A DNA stretch of 64,000 nt, from contig AMYZ01000008.1 of assembly GCA_000335715.1 (NCBI GenBank), positions 1-64,000 on the forward strand. The letters are read 5' to 3'. The stretch is from a beta proteobacterium L13 (GTDB lineage Bacteria; Pseudomonadota; Gammaproteobacteria; Burkholderiales; Chromobacteriaceae). Both the position numbers and the translations under genes were made by a program. The stretch's first letter is position 1. Every line of letters starts with the position of its first letter. Positions 1 through 8,606 of the stretch are shown piece after piece. The notes under the pieces are model-generated. The model did not search any database and was not told where the DNA came from. It saw only the letters and a program-made list of their open reading frames with translations.

Positions 1-170
1 AACGGGTGATCCGCACCTTGAAAGAGCAGTGCGCGCATCGGCACCGCTTTGAAAGTCTGGCACACGCCAGCCGGGTGATTGCCGACTGGATCGGGTTCTA
101 CAACCACCGGCGCCCACACCAGGCTTTGGGGATGAAAACGCCGGCGATGGCGTATCAATTAGCAGCCTGA
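1..170 (+). mobile_element. IS3-family transposase (OrfB), C-terminal fragment cut by the window edge
   Basis: The open frame read from base 3 to the TGA at 168-170 encodes the last 56 residues of a DDE integrase-type transposase. It contains RTLKEQC, then IADWIGFYNHRRPHQALG, the typical end of IS3-family OrfB proteins (the YN..RPH.aLg signature). The catalytic Glu region would lie at or just before the visible start. The rest of the element is outside the window, so the subgroup and intactness cannot be judged. Confidence 0.88.
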
Positions 171-176
171 CCTGTG

Positions 177-198
177 CAGAAATGGCTGGGTCATTACA
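177..198 (+). repeat. Probable right terminal repeat of the IS3-family element
   Basis: Seven bases after the transposase stop comes a stretch ending in TCATTACA. IS3-family elements usually end in CA and begin with TG, so the boundary is placed at 198. The matching left end is not in the window and no target duplication can be checked, so the exact boundary is an inference. Confidence 0.4.
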
Positions 199-331
199 TG
201 GCTTCAGAGTAGCCGGTGGAATAGTTTGTCGAAATCACTTACTAGACTATGCGGTATTCCTTTGGTGTGAGGCTGGGCAGTCAATGGACTGATGCGTTAA
301 GCTTGGATTTTTATACAGTTGGGGGTAAGTC
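199..331. other. Intergenic segment between IS end and small secreted-protein gene
   Basis: This region carries several stops in all plus frames. A 28-codon frame (249-335) ends by overlapping the start of the next gene (ATGA). It could be the tail of a gene disrupted by the IS, but it has an in-frame stop just upstream and no recognisable product. A GGGGGT ribosome-binding site lies at 323-328. Confidence 0.4.
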
Positions 332-658
332 ATGAAACAGAAGGTTGTGATCTTGCTTTGCTGCCTGGCTAGCTTGCCAGTGTGGGCGCAAAAGGCCAAT
401 GTCGATGCCTTGTTGCTATCCGCACAGATGGCTTATCAGGACGCTGACAGCAAGCAGGATCAGGCTCGCCGTCGTTTACTGCAGGTGGAGGAGGAGTTGA
501 AGCAGGCACAAAAGCGTCTGGCGGATGCTCAGCAACTGCAGCAGCAGGCAATGGCGACACAGCAGCAGGCCTTAGCTGATAAAGCAGCCGCAGATGCTTT
601 GATGCAGCAGGCTACACAGCGTTTGCGGGATGCTTGGCAGCAGAAAGAAGGGCAGTAA
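332..658 (+). CDS. Small secreted coiled-coil protein, function unknown
   Basis: This 108-residue protein has a clear Sec signal peptide (MKQKVVILLCCLASLPVWAQ, cleavage after about residue 20). The rest is a Gln/Ala/Lys-rich helix with heptad-like spacing (QVEEELKQAQKRLADAQQLQQQ), so it is probably a periplasmic or surface coiled coil. The start is supported by the GGGGGT site 4 bases upstream. It converges on the DUF4124 gene with a 6-base gap. I do not recognise a named family. Because the IS lies just upstream, its native promoter or operon partner may have been lost. Confidence 0.75.
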   Translation: MKQKVVILLCCLASLPVWAQKANVDALLLSAQMAYQDADSKQDQARRRLLQVEEELKQAQKRLADAQQLQQQAMATQQQALADKAAADALMQQATQRLRDAWQQKEGQ

Positions 659-664
659 GCGGCT

Positions 665-1279
665 TTAACGGGCCGGTGCCGGGGAGGCTTTGTTCAGCTC
701 TTGAAAGCGAAGCATGTCTTGCGCCGCCTTGAGGCGAAGCCGTTCGATTTCGGCTCGGCGCGACTGGATCAGTGCGAGTGTTTCATTCTGCAGGCGCTGT
801 TTCTCTTCCAGCTGGCTGCTCAGGCCCTGAGAGATGCTTTTACCGCTACTGCGCAGTTTATTGGCTTCGTTGTTCAGGTCGGTGAGCTGGGCACTTGCCA
901 TGCGCAGCTGGCTTTCCAGCGTACGCAGGCCGGTCTGTAGGGCTTTTACCTGCTTGTCGCGCTCGGCGGCAATCTCTGCTGTAGAGCGGTAGCGCTCTTG
1001 CAGTGCGCGGTCATAACGGATTTGTTCGGCGCGTTGGGCTTGCTCCTGCTTTTGTCTGGCCAGCTCGGCTTCGTGGGCGCGTCGGTCCGCTTCGCTTTCG
1101 CCTTTACGCAGCAGGATACCCTGCTTGTTCAGCTTGCTGACGCCACTTTTCTGTTCGGTAGATGGCGGGTAGTCGCTGTAGTGCACCACCCCGCGCTCGT
1201 CTGTCCACTTGTACAGGCCTTCGGCCCCGGCTGCCGAGGCAAGCAGGGTGATCAGCAGAGCGAGGTGGTGTGGGCGCAT
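665..1279 (-). CDS. DUF4124 domain-containing secreted coiled-coil protein
   Basis: This is a 204-residue protein. Residues 1-18 form a signal peptide. Residues 20-55 carry the DUF4124 signature LYKWTDERGVVHYSDYPP, common in betaproteobacterial and gammaproteobacterial envelope proteins of unknown function. Residues 60-195 are a long charged coiled coil. The gene starts immediately after the pyrE stop (2-base gap), so it is probably co-transcribed with pyrE. The biochemical role is unknown; the architecture suggests a periplasmic structural or adaptor protein. Confidence 0.85.
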   Translation of the reverse strand: MRPHHLALLITLLASAAGAEGLYKWTDERGVVHYSDYPPSTEQKSGVSKLNKQGILLRKGESEADRRAHEAELARQKQEQAQRAEQIRYDRALQERYRSTAEIAAERDKQVKALQTGLRTLESQLRMASAQLTDLNNEANKLRSSGKSISQGLSSQLEEKQRLQNETLALIQSRRAEIERLRLKAAQDMLRFQELNKASPAPAR

Positions 1280-1281
1280 GA

Positions 1282-1926
1282 TTAGTCGTTGACTCCGTAT
1301 TGGGCGCGGTAAGCCCGCACCGCCTCCAGATTGTCTGCCAGTTCCGGGCTATCTTCAAGGAATCCGAGCAAGTCTTTTAGGTTTGCGATGGCAATGACGG
1401 GCAAATTGTACTCACGTGCTACTTCTTGCACGGCCGATAGCTCGCCTGTGCCGCGCTCCATGCGGTCCAGTGCGATGGCCACACCTGCTGGCTCTGCGCC
1501 GGAGGCGCGGATCAGCTGAACCGATTCGCGTACCGAGGTACCGGCCGAGATCACGTCGTCGATGATCAGTACCTTGCCTTGCAGCGGCGCACCGACCAGT
1601 GTGCCACCTTCGCCGTGGTCTTTTGCCTCTTTGCGGTTATAGGCAAACGGTACGTTGCGGCCCTGTTCGGCCAGTGCCATGCTGGCGGCGGCGGCCAGGA
1701 TAATACCTTTATAGGCTGGCCCGAAGATCATATCGAATGCGACGCCGCTCTCGCTGATAGACTTGGCGTAAAAGCGGGACAGCTGCAGCGTGCTTTCGCC
1801 GTCGTTGAACAAGCCGGCATTGAAGAAGTAAGGGGAGGTGCGGCCAGCCTTGGTGACGAAGGCGCCAAAGCGCAATACCTGCTTCTTAAGCGCAAAACGA
1901 ATAAAATCCTGGCGGAAATCGCTCAT
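1282..1926 (-). CDS. pyrE: Orotate phosphoribosyltransferase
   Basis: This enzyme makes orotidine 5'-phosphate from orotate and PRPP, the fifth step of de novo pyrimidine synthesis, in the cytoplasm. At 214 residues it has the usual length. The PRPP-binding motif [14 protein letters not shown] lies near residues 118-131, and the catalytic loop region ([14 protein letters not shown]) near 95-108. It is divergent from the exonuclease III gene, with a 74-base shared promoter region, and is followed at once by the DUF4124 gene. Confidence 0.97.
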   Translation of the reverse strand: MSDFRQDFIRFALKKQVLRFGAFVTKAGRTSPYFFNAGLFNDGESTLQLSRFYAKSISESGVAFDMIFGPAYKGIILAAAASMALAEQGRNVPFAYNRKEAKDHGEGGTLVGAPLQGKVLIIDDVISAGTSVRESVQLIRASGAEPAGVAIALDRMERGTGELSAVQEVAREYNLPVIAIANLKDLLGFLEDSPELADNLEAVRAYRAQYGVND

Positions 1927-2000
1927 CTGAATACCCCTTATATACTTTTAACGCGTTGACGTGGCTGAAAAATCGCCGCAAGGATACCACGGGAGACACC

Positions 2001-2774
2001 ATGCTTCGAATCGTTTCCGCCAACCTGAACGGCATCCGTTCGGCGGACAAGAAAGGTTTTTTTGACTGGCTGGCTAGCCACCAGGCTGATTTTGTCTGCC
2101 TGCAGGAGCTGAAGGCACAGGCGGGCGACCTGAGCCCGCGCATGCAGAACCCGGATGGCCTGACCGGCTACTTTCATTACGCCGAGAAAAAGGGCTATAG
2201 CGGGGTGGGGATTTATACCCGCCACACGCCGGACCGTGTGATTACCGGCCTGGGTGTGGACTGGATCGACGCCGAAGGCCGCTACCTGCAGCTGGATATT
2301 GGCAACCTGTCGGTGGTATCGCTGTACCTGCCGTCCGGCTCCAGCAGCGATGAGCGCCAGCAGGTGAAGTTTGATTTTCTCGATGTGTTCATGCCGCATA
2401 TGGAAGCGCTGCGCGCCAGCGGCCGCGACGTGGTGATCTGCGGTGACTGGAACATCGCCCATCACGAGATCGACCTCAAAAACTGGAAGGGCAATCTGAA
2501 AAATTCCGGTTTCCTGCCGGAAGAACGCGCCTGGATGACGCAATTGCTGGGCAGCGGCTGGTGCGATGCGTGGCGTACGCTGTACCCCGACGCACCGGGC
2601 TACAGCTGGTGGAGCAACCGCGGCCAGGCTTACGCCAAGGACGTGGGTTGGCGTATCGATTACCACATCGTCAGCCCCGGTCTGATGGCGCAGGCGCGCA
2701 GCGCCAGCATCTATAAAGACGAGAAGTTCTCCGACCACGCCCCGCTGACTGTCGATTACGAGCGTAGCCTGTAA
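2001..2774 (+). CDS. xthA: Exodeoxyribonuclease III (AP endonuclease family)
   Basis: This 257-residue Mg-dependent nuclease acts in base-excision repair, cutting at abasic sites and removing 3' blocks. The start is the ATG at 2001, which follows a GGGAGA ribosome site and gives the family N-terminus MLRIVSANLNGIRS; an upstream in-frame extension is not family-like. Conserved motifs are NLNGIRS, CLQELKA (metal-binding Glu), GDWNIAHHEIDLKNW and the C-terminal SDHAPLTVDY catalytic Asp-His. It resembles the ExoA-type enzymes of Neisseria. The stop overlaps the next start (TAATG), implying translational coupling. Confidence 0.95.
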   Translation: MLRIVSANLNGIRSADKKGFFDWLASHQADFVCLQELKAQAGDLSPRMQNPDGLTGYFHYAEKKGYSGVGIYTRHTPDRVITGLGVDWIDAEGRYLQLDIGNLSVVSLYLPSGSSSDERQQVKFDFLDVFMPHMEALRASGRDVVICGDWNIAHHEIDLKNWKGNLKNSGFLPEERAWMTQLLGSGWCDAWRTLYPDAPGYSWWSNRGQAYAKDVGWRIDYHIVSPGLMAQARSASIYKDEKFSDHAPLTVDYERSL

Positions 2775-3370
2775 TGTGGGATGACGACGATATCTTCCTG
2801 ATCACCGTGCCCGGCTGGGGCAACTCCGGCCCGCGCCATTGGCAAAGCTACTGGGAAATGCTGTACCCGCTGGCGCGCCGCGTGGAGCAGGATAACTGGC
2901 TGTACCCTGGCCGCGACGCCTGGGTGCAGCGCCTGGCCGACACGGTGGACGGCTGTAGCGGCAAGGTGGTGTTGGCCGCGCACAGCCTGGGTTGCCATAC
3001 CGCGGTGGAGTGGTTGGGCCAAGCCAGCCTGCTGCAGCAGCGCAAGGTAAAAGGCCTGCTGCTGGTGGCACCGCCGGCCTTGCCGATAACCGAGGCACGG
3101 GCGCGGGCTAGCGGCGAGCTGCCGGACGACGCCGCGCTACCGGCGTTTGACGGCTTTGCCGCGCCGCGCGATATGCGTATTCCGGTACCGGCGCGCATGG
3201 TAGCCAGCCGTGATGACCTGTTCTGCGATTACGCCAGCAGCGAGGCGATGGCGGCGTGCTGGGGCGTCCCGCTGCTGGACGCCGGTAATGCCGGCCATAT
3301 GGGCAGCCACAGCGGGCTGGGTGACTGGAAGGCCGGGCAGAAGCTGATCCAGCAACTGATGCTGGGCTGA
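2774..3370 (+). CDS. RBBP9/YdeN-family serine hydrolase
   Basis: This 198-residue alpha/beta hydrolase is of the small RBBP9/YdeN type. Features are the oxyanion region VPGWGNSGPRHWQSYW (about 10-25), the nucleophile elbow AAHSLGCHTAVEWL (Ser about 71), and the terminal Asp/His region (SRDDLFCDY; GNAGHMGSHSGLGDW). The substrate is unknown for this family. The start codon overlaps the xthA stop, so the two are co-translated. It ends 20 bases before the palindromic terminator built from the dispersed 10-mer. Confidence 0.88.
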   Translation: MWDDDDIFLITVPGWGNSGPRHWQSYWEMLYPLARRVEQDNWLYPGRDAWVQRLADTVDGCSGKVVLAAHSLGCHTAVEWLGQASLLQQRKVKGLLLVAPPALPITEARARASGELPDDAALPAFDGFAAPRDMRIPVPARMVASRDDLFCDYASSEAMAACWGVPLLDAGNAGHMGSHSGLGDWKAGQKLIQQLMLG

Positions 3371-3390
3371 TGAGCCAAGGGCAGTAAAAC

Positions 3391-3422
3391 AAAAAGGTTG
3401 GCCGCATGCGGCCAACCTTTTT
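3391..3422. terminator. Perfect 32-bp palindrome made of two inverted GTTGGCCGCA units; bidirectional terminator
   Basis: The half AAAAAGGTTGGCCGCA (3391-3406) is followed directly by its exact reverse complement (3407-3422). It lies between the convergent hydrolase and sulfurtransferase genes. The A-run on one side and T-run on the other give a rho-independent terminator in both directions. The stem is two head-to-head copies of the 10-mer that is dispersed through the window, the arrangement Neisseria uses for uptake-sequence terminators. Confidence 0.88.
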
Positions 3423-3443
3423 TCATGTGCGGGTGAGCGGGGC

Positions 3444-4283
3444 TTAGTCGCCGGTGGCTACCGGGCGGTTGTCGTCGCTGCACCATTCGCTCCAGCTGCC
3501 GGCGTACAGCGCGGCACCGTCCAGCCCGGCGTGCGCCATGGCCAGGCGGTTGTGGCAGGCGGTGACGCCGCTACCGCAGTACAGCACCACGTCGCCGGCG
3601 GCAGTATCGCCCAGTACGGCTTGCCATTCTGCGGCCAGCACGTCAGCTGGCTTGAAGCGGCCGTCCTGCAGGTTCAGCTGGAAGAAGCGGTTGCGCGCGC
3701 CAGGAATGTGGCCGGCTACCGGGTCCAGCGTTTCGTTCTGGCCGGCAAAGCGGTCGGGGGCGCGGGCATCGATCAGCACGCGTTCGGCTTTATCGAGGTT
3801 GGCCGCTACCATCTCCACATCAAACAGCTGCTCCAGCGCCGGGCGCATCACGAAGCGGGTGCTGTTTTTCTCGGGTGCATCGGTGGTCACGTCACCACCG
3901 GCGGCTTGCCAGGCCTGGAAGCCGCCGTCCAGTACGGCGACGGCTTCGTGGCCCAGCCAGCGCAGCAGCCACCAGGCACGTGCGGCGTACATGCCGCCGG
4001 CGTCGTCGTAGGTCACCACCTGGGTGTTGGGGCCGATGCCCAGCGCGCCAAAGTTCACCGCCAGGCGTTGGCCGTCCGGCAGCGGGTGGCGGCCGTTATT
4101 GCCGTTCTTGGCGCCGGACAGGTGATAGTCCAGGTGCAGGTAGTGGGCGCCGGGCAGGTGGCCGGCTTCGTAAACGGTGGGGCCGTAGGACGGGTCGGCC
4201 AGCTGGAAGCGGCAGTCCAGCAGCACCAGATCGGTGGTGTCGTGCTGCAGCAGGTCTGCTGCGCTGATCAGGGTACGGTACAT
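3444..4283 (-). CDS. sseA: 3-mercaptopyruvate sulfurtransferase (tandem rhodanese domains)
   Basis: This 279-residue cytoplasmic enzyme transfers sulfur from 3-mercaptopyruvate to thiol acceptors. It has two rhodanese domains; the C-terminal one holds the active-site loop CGSGVTA, the form typical of mercaptopyruvate sulfurtransferases rather than thiosulfate rhodaneses (CRKGVTA). The start at 4283 (MYRTLISAADLL) follows AAGGAGAACCCC. A longer in-frame reading to 4382 would run through the upstream hairpin and is not family-like. Confidence 0.92.
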   Translation of the reverse strand: MYRTLISAADLLQHDTTDLVLLDCRFQLADPSYGPTVYEAGHLPGAHYLHLDYHLSGAKNGNNGRHPLPDGQRLAVNFGALGIGPNTQVVTYDDAGGMYAARAWWLLRWLGHEAVAVLDGGFQAWQAAGGDVTTDAPEKNSTRFVMRPALEQLFDVEMVAANLDKAERVLIDARAPDRFAGQNETLDPVAGHIPGARNRFFQLNLQDGRFKPADVLAAEWQAVLGDTAAGDVVLYCGSGVTACHNRLAMAHAGLDGAALYAGSWSEWCSDDNRPVATGD

Positions 4284-4311
4284 GGGGTTCTCCTTTGCAC
4301 ACGCTTGGGCA

Positions 4312-4346
4312 CCTTGCGAAGCCAGCCGGTGGCCGGCTTCGCAAGG
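4312..4346. repeat. 12-bp inverted repeat upstream of the sulfurtransferase gene
   Basis: CCTTGCGAAGCC (4312-4323) is matched by GGCTTCGCAAGG (4335-4346) with an 11-base loop. It sits in the 5' leader of the sulfurtransferase gene, between it and the HIT gene. No T-run follows on the minus strand, so a plain terminator is unlikely; it may be an attenuator or a stabilising stem. Confidence 0.55.
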
Positions 4347-4373
4347 CGTCCTGGCAGGCTGGCTGCCGTTGAC

Positions 4374-4413
4374 GGTGGTCAAGCGTTGTTTGAAATATTA
4401 AACGTTGACCACC
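4374..4413. promoter_or_regulatory. Inverted repeat GGTGGTCAA/TTGACCACC between HIT gene and sulfurtransferase
   Basis: GGTGGTCAA at 4374-4382 and TTGACCACC at 4405-4413 are exact reverse complements around an AT-rich centre (GAAATATTAAA). This is the layout of an operator or promoter region upstream of the minus-strand sulfurtransferase. The binding factor is unknown. Confidence 0.35.
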
Positions 4414-4429
4414 ATAGCACGGCCGGGCT

Positions 4430-4828
4430 TCAGCCGGCCAGCGCGGCGCGCAGGGCGGCGGCCAACTGTGGCATGCCGTGCGCTACGCCGTCGCGCTGGG
4501 CCTGACCCCACAGCGGCTGGGGGAAGTGCTTGTCGTCGGCAAAGCGCGGAATCACGTGCCAGTGCAGGTGCGGCACCATATTGCCGAAGCTGGCCAGGTT
4601 GATCTTGTCCGGGTTCAGCAGGGTGCGCAGTGCCGCTTCGGTGCGGTACACCCAGTCCATCACGTGGGCGCGGTCGGCCGGGGGCAAGTCGGTCATTTCC
4701 TTGATGTGGCCGTGCCAGATCACGCGGCAGAACGCCGGGTAGTCGGCGTCGGCTACCAGAATCACGCGCAGTTTGTCGTCGCGGTACAGGATGTCGCCAC
4801 CGTCCTGGTGGCATAGTTCGCAGTGCAT
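4430..4828 (-). CDS. HIT-family nucleotide-binding protein
   Basis: This 132-residue histidine-triad hydrolase/transferase carries the signature HLHWHVIPRF near residues 91-100. The N-terminal CELCHQDGG suggests a bound metal as in some HIT branches. HIT proteins hydrolyse nucleotide phosphoramidates or dinucleotides; the exact substrate cannot be told. It is downstream of the hemF-coupled secreted-protein gene (18-base gap), so it is probably in the same transcript. Confidence 0.9.
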   Translation of the reverse strand: MHCELCHQDGGDILYRDDKLRVILVADADYPAFCRVIWHGHIKEMTDLPPADRAHVMDWVYRTEAALRTLLNPDKINLASFGNMVPHLHWHVIPRFADDKHFPQPLWGQAQRDGVAHGMPQLAAALRAALAG

Positions 4829-4846
4829 GGGGTGTCCTTTGCGGGC

Positions 4847-6680
<1,834 letters not shown>

Positions 6681-6728
6681 ATGGCAGCTATAGCACTATG
6701 GAAACTCATAAAACAAAAAGGTCATACC

Positions 6729-7871
6729 GTGCTGAGCCTGCAGAAAAATACACCGCACATTGCTTATCTGGCCGGCTCCGCCGTGCTGGGCCCGCTCTTG
6801 GTCTGGGTTGCCGGCAGCGCCTGGTGGCTGGCGGCCGTACTGTTTGTCGTGCCCGTGCTGGCGATATGCCTGTTGCCAGGCCCGCCGGCAGACAGTAGCG
6901 ACGCCGAGCCGCCAGGGTTGCCGGAGCCAGCCCAGCCGCCGTACTGGCACGAAGCCGGCCGGCTGGTAAACCAGGTGTTGCCGCTGTGGTCTGGCCAGGT
7001 GCAGTTGGCCGCCAGCCAGGTAGAAGACGCAATCGGCAAGCTGGCGGCACGCTTTGCCAGCATGAACGACATCATTCGCCAGTCGCTGGGCGACAAAAGC
7101 GCCGGTATCAGCGATTTCGCCAAGCTGGAGCAGGCCGAGCACAAGCTGCTGCAAACCCTGCGCGTACTGGATGAATCGGTCACCAAGCGTAACCAGCTGA
7201 TCGAGCGCATAACCCAGCTGCAGGGCCACACGCAAAAGCTGCAAGACATGGCCGAGTCGGTGTCATTTATCGCCGGGCAAACCAACCTGCTGGCGCTGAA
7301 TGCGGCGATTGAGGCCGCGCGTGCAGGCGAAGCTGGCCGCGGCTTTGCCGTGGTGGCAGACGAGGTGCGCAAGCTGTCCATGCAGTCCAACGATACCGGC
7401 AAGAGCATGGCCAGCGCGGTGGAGCTGATTGTCGGCGAACTGGACGCCGCCGCGCAGCGCGCCCAGCAGCTGGGGCAGGAAGAAAAAGCCCTGATGGGCG
7501 AGGCCAGCAGCTCGGTAAGCGAGGTTATCCAGACTTACCAGCACGTGACCCGCGAGCTGAAAGACAGCCAGCAAACCCTGTCTGCCAGCGGCAGCCATGT
7601 GCGCGATGAAATCCAGGATGTGCTGGTGAATTTGCAGTTCCAGGACCGTATCAGCCAGATCCTGGGCCACGTGATGGCCGACATGCAGCGGCTGGAAAAC
7701 ACGCTGGGCGGGGCATTGGCCGCGCCGCAGAGCCAGCTGCCACCGCCACCGGATACGCAAGGCTGGCTGGCCGAGCTGAAAAGAACCTACACCACACACG
7801 AGCAGCACTCACTGCACAGCGGCGGCAAGGCGCAGGGCGGTAGCGCCAGCGAAGAAGTGACCTTTTTCTGA
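6729..7871 (+). CDS. Methyl-accepting chemotaxis-type receptor without a periplasmic sensor domain
   Basis: A short N-terminus with two hydrophobic segments ([19 protein letters not shown] and [18 protein letters not shown]) is followed by a cytoplasmic coiled coil and the conserved hairpin tip ([38 protein letters not shown]). No large periplasmic domain or HAMP is seen. I prefer the GTG at 6729, which has AAAGG upstream; the ATG at 6681 (396 residues) lacks a ribosome site but is possible. The C-terminus ends EEVTFF. As first gene of the operon it may be a dedicated signalling partner of the downstream CheA. Confidence 0.85.
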   Translation: MLSLQKNTPHIAYLAGSAVLGPLLVWVAGSAWWLAAVLFVVPVLAICLLPGPPADSSDAEPPGLPEPAQPPYWHEAGRLVNQVLPLWSGQVQLAASQVEDAIGKLAARFASMNDIIRQSLGDKSAGISDFAKLEQAEHKLLQTLRVLDESVTKRNQLIERITQLQGHTQKLQDMAESVSFIAGQTNLLALNAAIEAARAGEAGRGFAVVADEVRKLSMQSNDTGKSMASAVELIVGELDAAAQRAQQLGQEEKALMGEASSSVSEVIQTYQHVTRELKDSQQTLSASGSHVRDEIQDVLVNLQFQDRISQILGHVMADMQRLENTLGGALAAPQSQLPPPPDTQGWLAELKRTYTTHEQHSLHSGGKAQGGSASEEVTFF

Positions 7872-7889
7872 TTAACGGGGAGCAAGAAC

Positions 7890-8258
7890 ATGGCCAAGAC
7901 CATATTGATAGTGGATGACTCCGCCAGCCTGCGCCAGGTGGTGAAGATTGCACTGATAGACGCCGGTTACGACGTGATAGAAGCCGGTAATGGCCAGGAA
8001 GGCCTGCAAAAGCTGGATGGCCGCAAGATTCACCTGATCGTGTCCGACGTGAACATGCCGGTGATGGATGGCATCACCTTTCTGAAAAACGTGAAGCAGC
8101 ACGCCTCGTACAAGTTCACGCCGGTGATCATGCTCACCACCGAAACCAGCGACGAAAAGAAAAAATCCGGCCAGGAAGCCGGCGCCAAAGCCTGGGTGGT
8201 CAAGCCTTTCCAGCCGCCCATTCTTCTGTCTGCCATTTCCAAGCTGATTCTGCCCTAG
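7890..8258 (+). CDS. cheY: CheY-like single-domain response regulator
   Basis: This 122-residue receiver domain has acidic pocket D9-D10, phospho-acceptor D53 (VSDVNMPVMDG), the conserved TTE switch region and lysine in VVKPF. There is no output domain, so it probably carries the CheA signal to a motor or another target. It is the second gene of the operon, 18 bases after the receptor, with GGGGAGC as ribosome site. Confidence 0.93.
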   Translation: MAKTILIVDDSASLRQVVKIALIDAGYDVIEAGNGQEGLQKLDGRKIHLIVSDVNMPVMDGITFLKNVKQHASYKFTPVIMLTTETSDEKKKSGQEAGAKAWVVKPFQPPILLSAISKLILP

Positions 8259-8309
8259 CCCCGGCCGCACGCCATCAGGGACACACTGCCACGCTGCCGG
8301 AGGAACGCC

Positions 8310-8606
8310 ATGTCATCCACCATCAAGCTGGACGAAGAATGCACCATTTATCAAGCGGCCCAGCTGCGCCAGCAGCTCGCCGATGCCCTGATTGCCAGCG
8401 ACAGCCTGACGGTGGATTTGTCGGCAGTTGGTGAAATGGACAGCTCGGCAGCGCAGGTACTGCTGTGGCTGCACAGCGAAGCCGCCAGGCTGCAAAAGAC
8501 GCTCGCGCTGGTGCAGCTGTCGGCCGCTGCGCGCGAGCTGCTCACCATGCTGGGGCTGCTGATCTACCTGCCAATCGTGGAAGAGGAGGCCGGCCATGAA
8601 TCTTGA
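8310..8606 (+). CDS. STAS-domain protein (anti-sigma-antagonist type)
   Basis: This 98-residue single STAS domain has the conserved serine loop VGEMDSSAAQVLLWLH (Ser about 45-46), the position phosphorylated in SpoIIAA-like proteins. A ribosome site GGAGGAA precedes it. Its last 11 bases overlap cheA, so the two are coupled. STAS proteins occur in some chemosensory operons, where their partner is unclear; it may receive phosphate or act as an adaptor to a kinase. Confidence 0.88.
   Translation: MSSTIKLDEECTIYQAAQLRQQLADALIASDSLTVDLSAVGEMDSSAAQVLLWLHSEAARLQKTLALVQLSAAARELLTMLGLLIYLPIVEEEAGHES

Noticed and set aside
249-335. 28-codon frame upstream of the first secreted-protein gene as a real gene
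   Set aside because: It has no ribosome site or recognisable product; mentioned only as a possible remnant.
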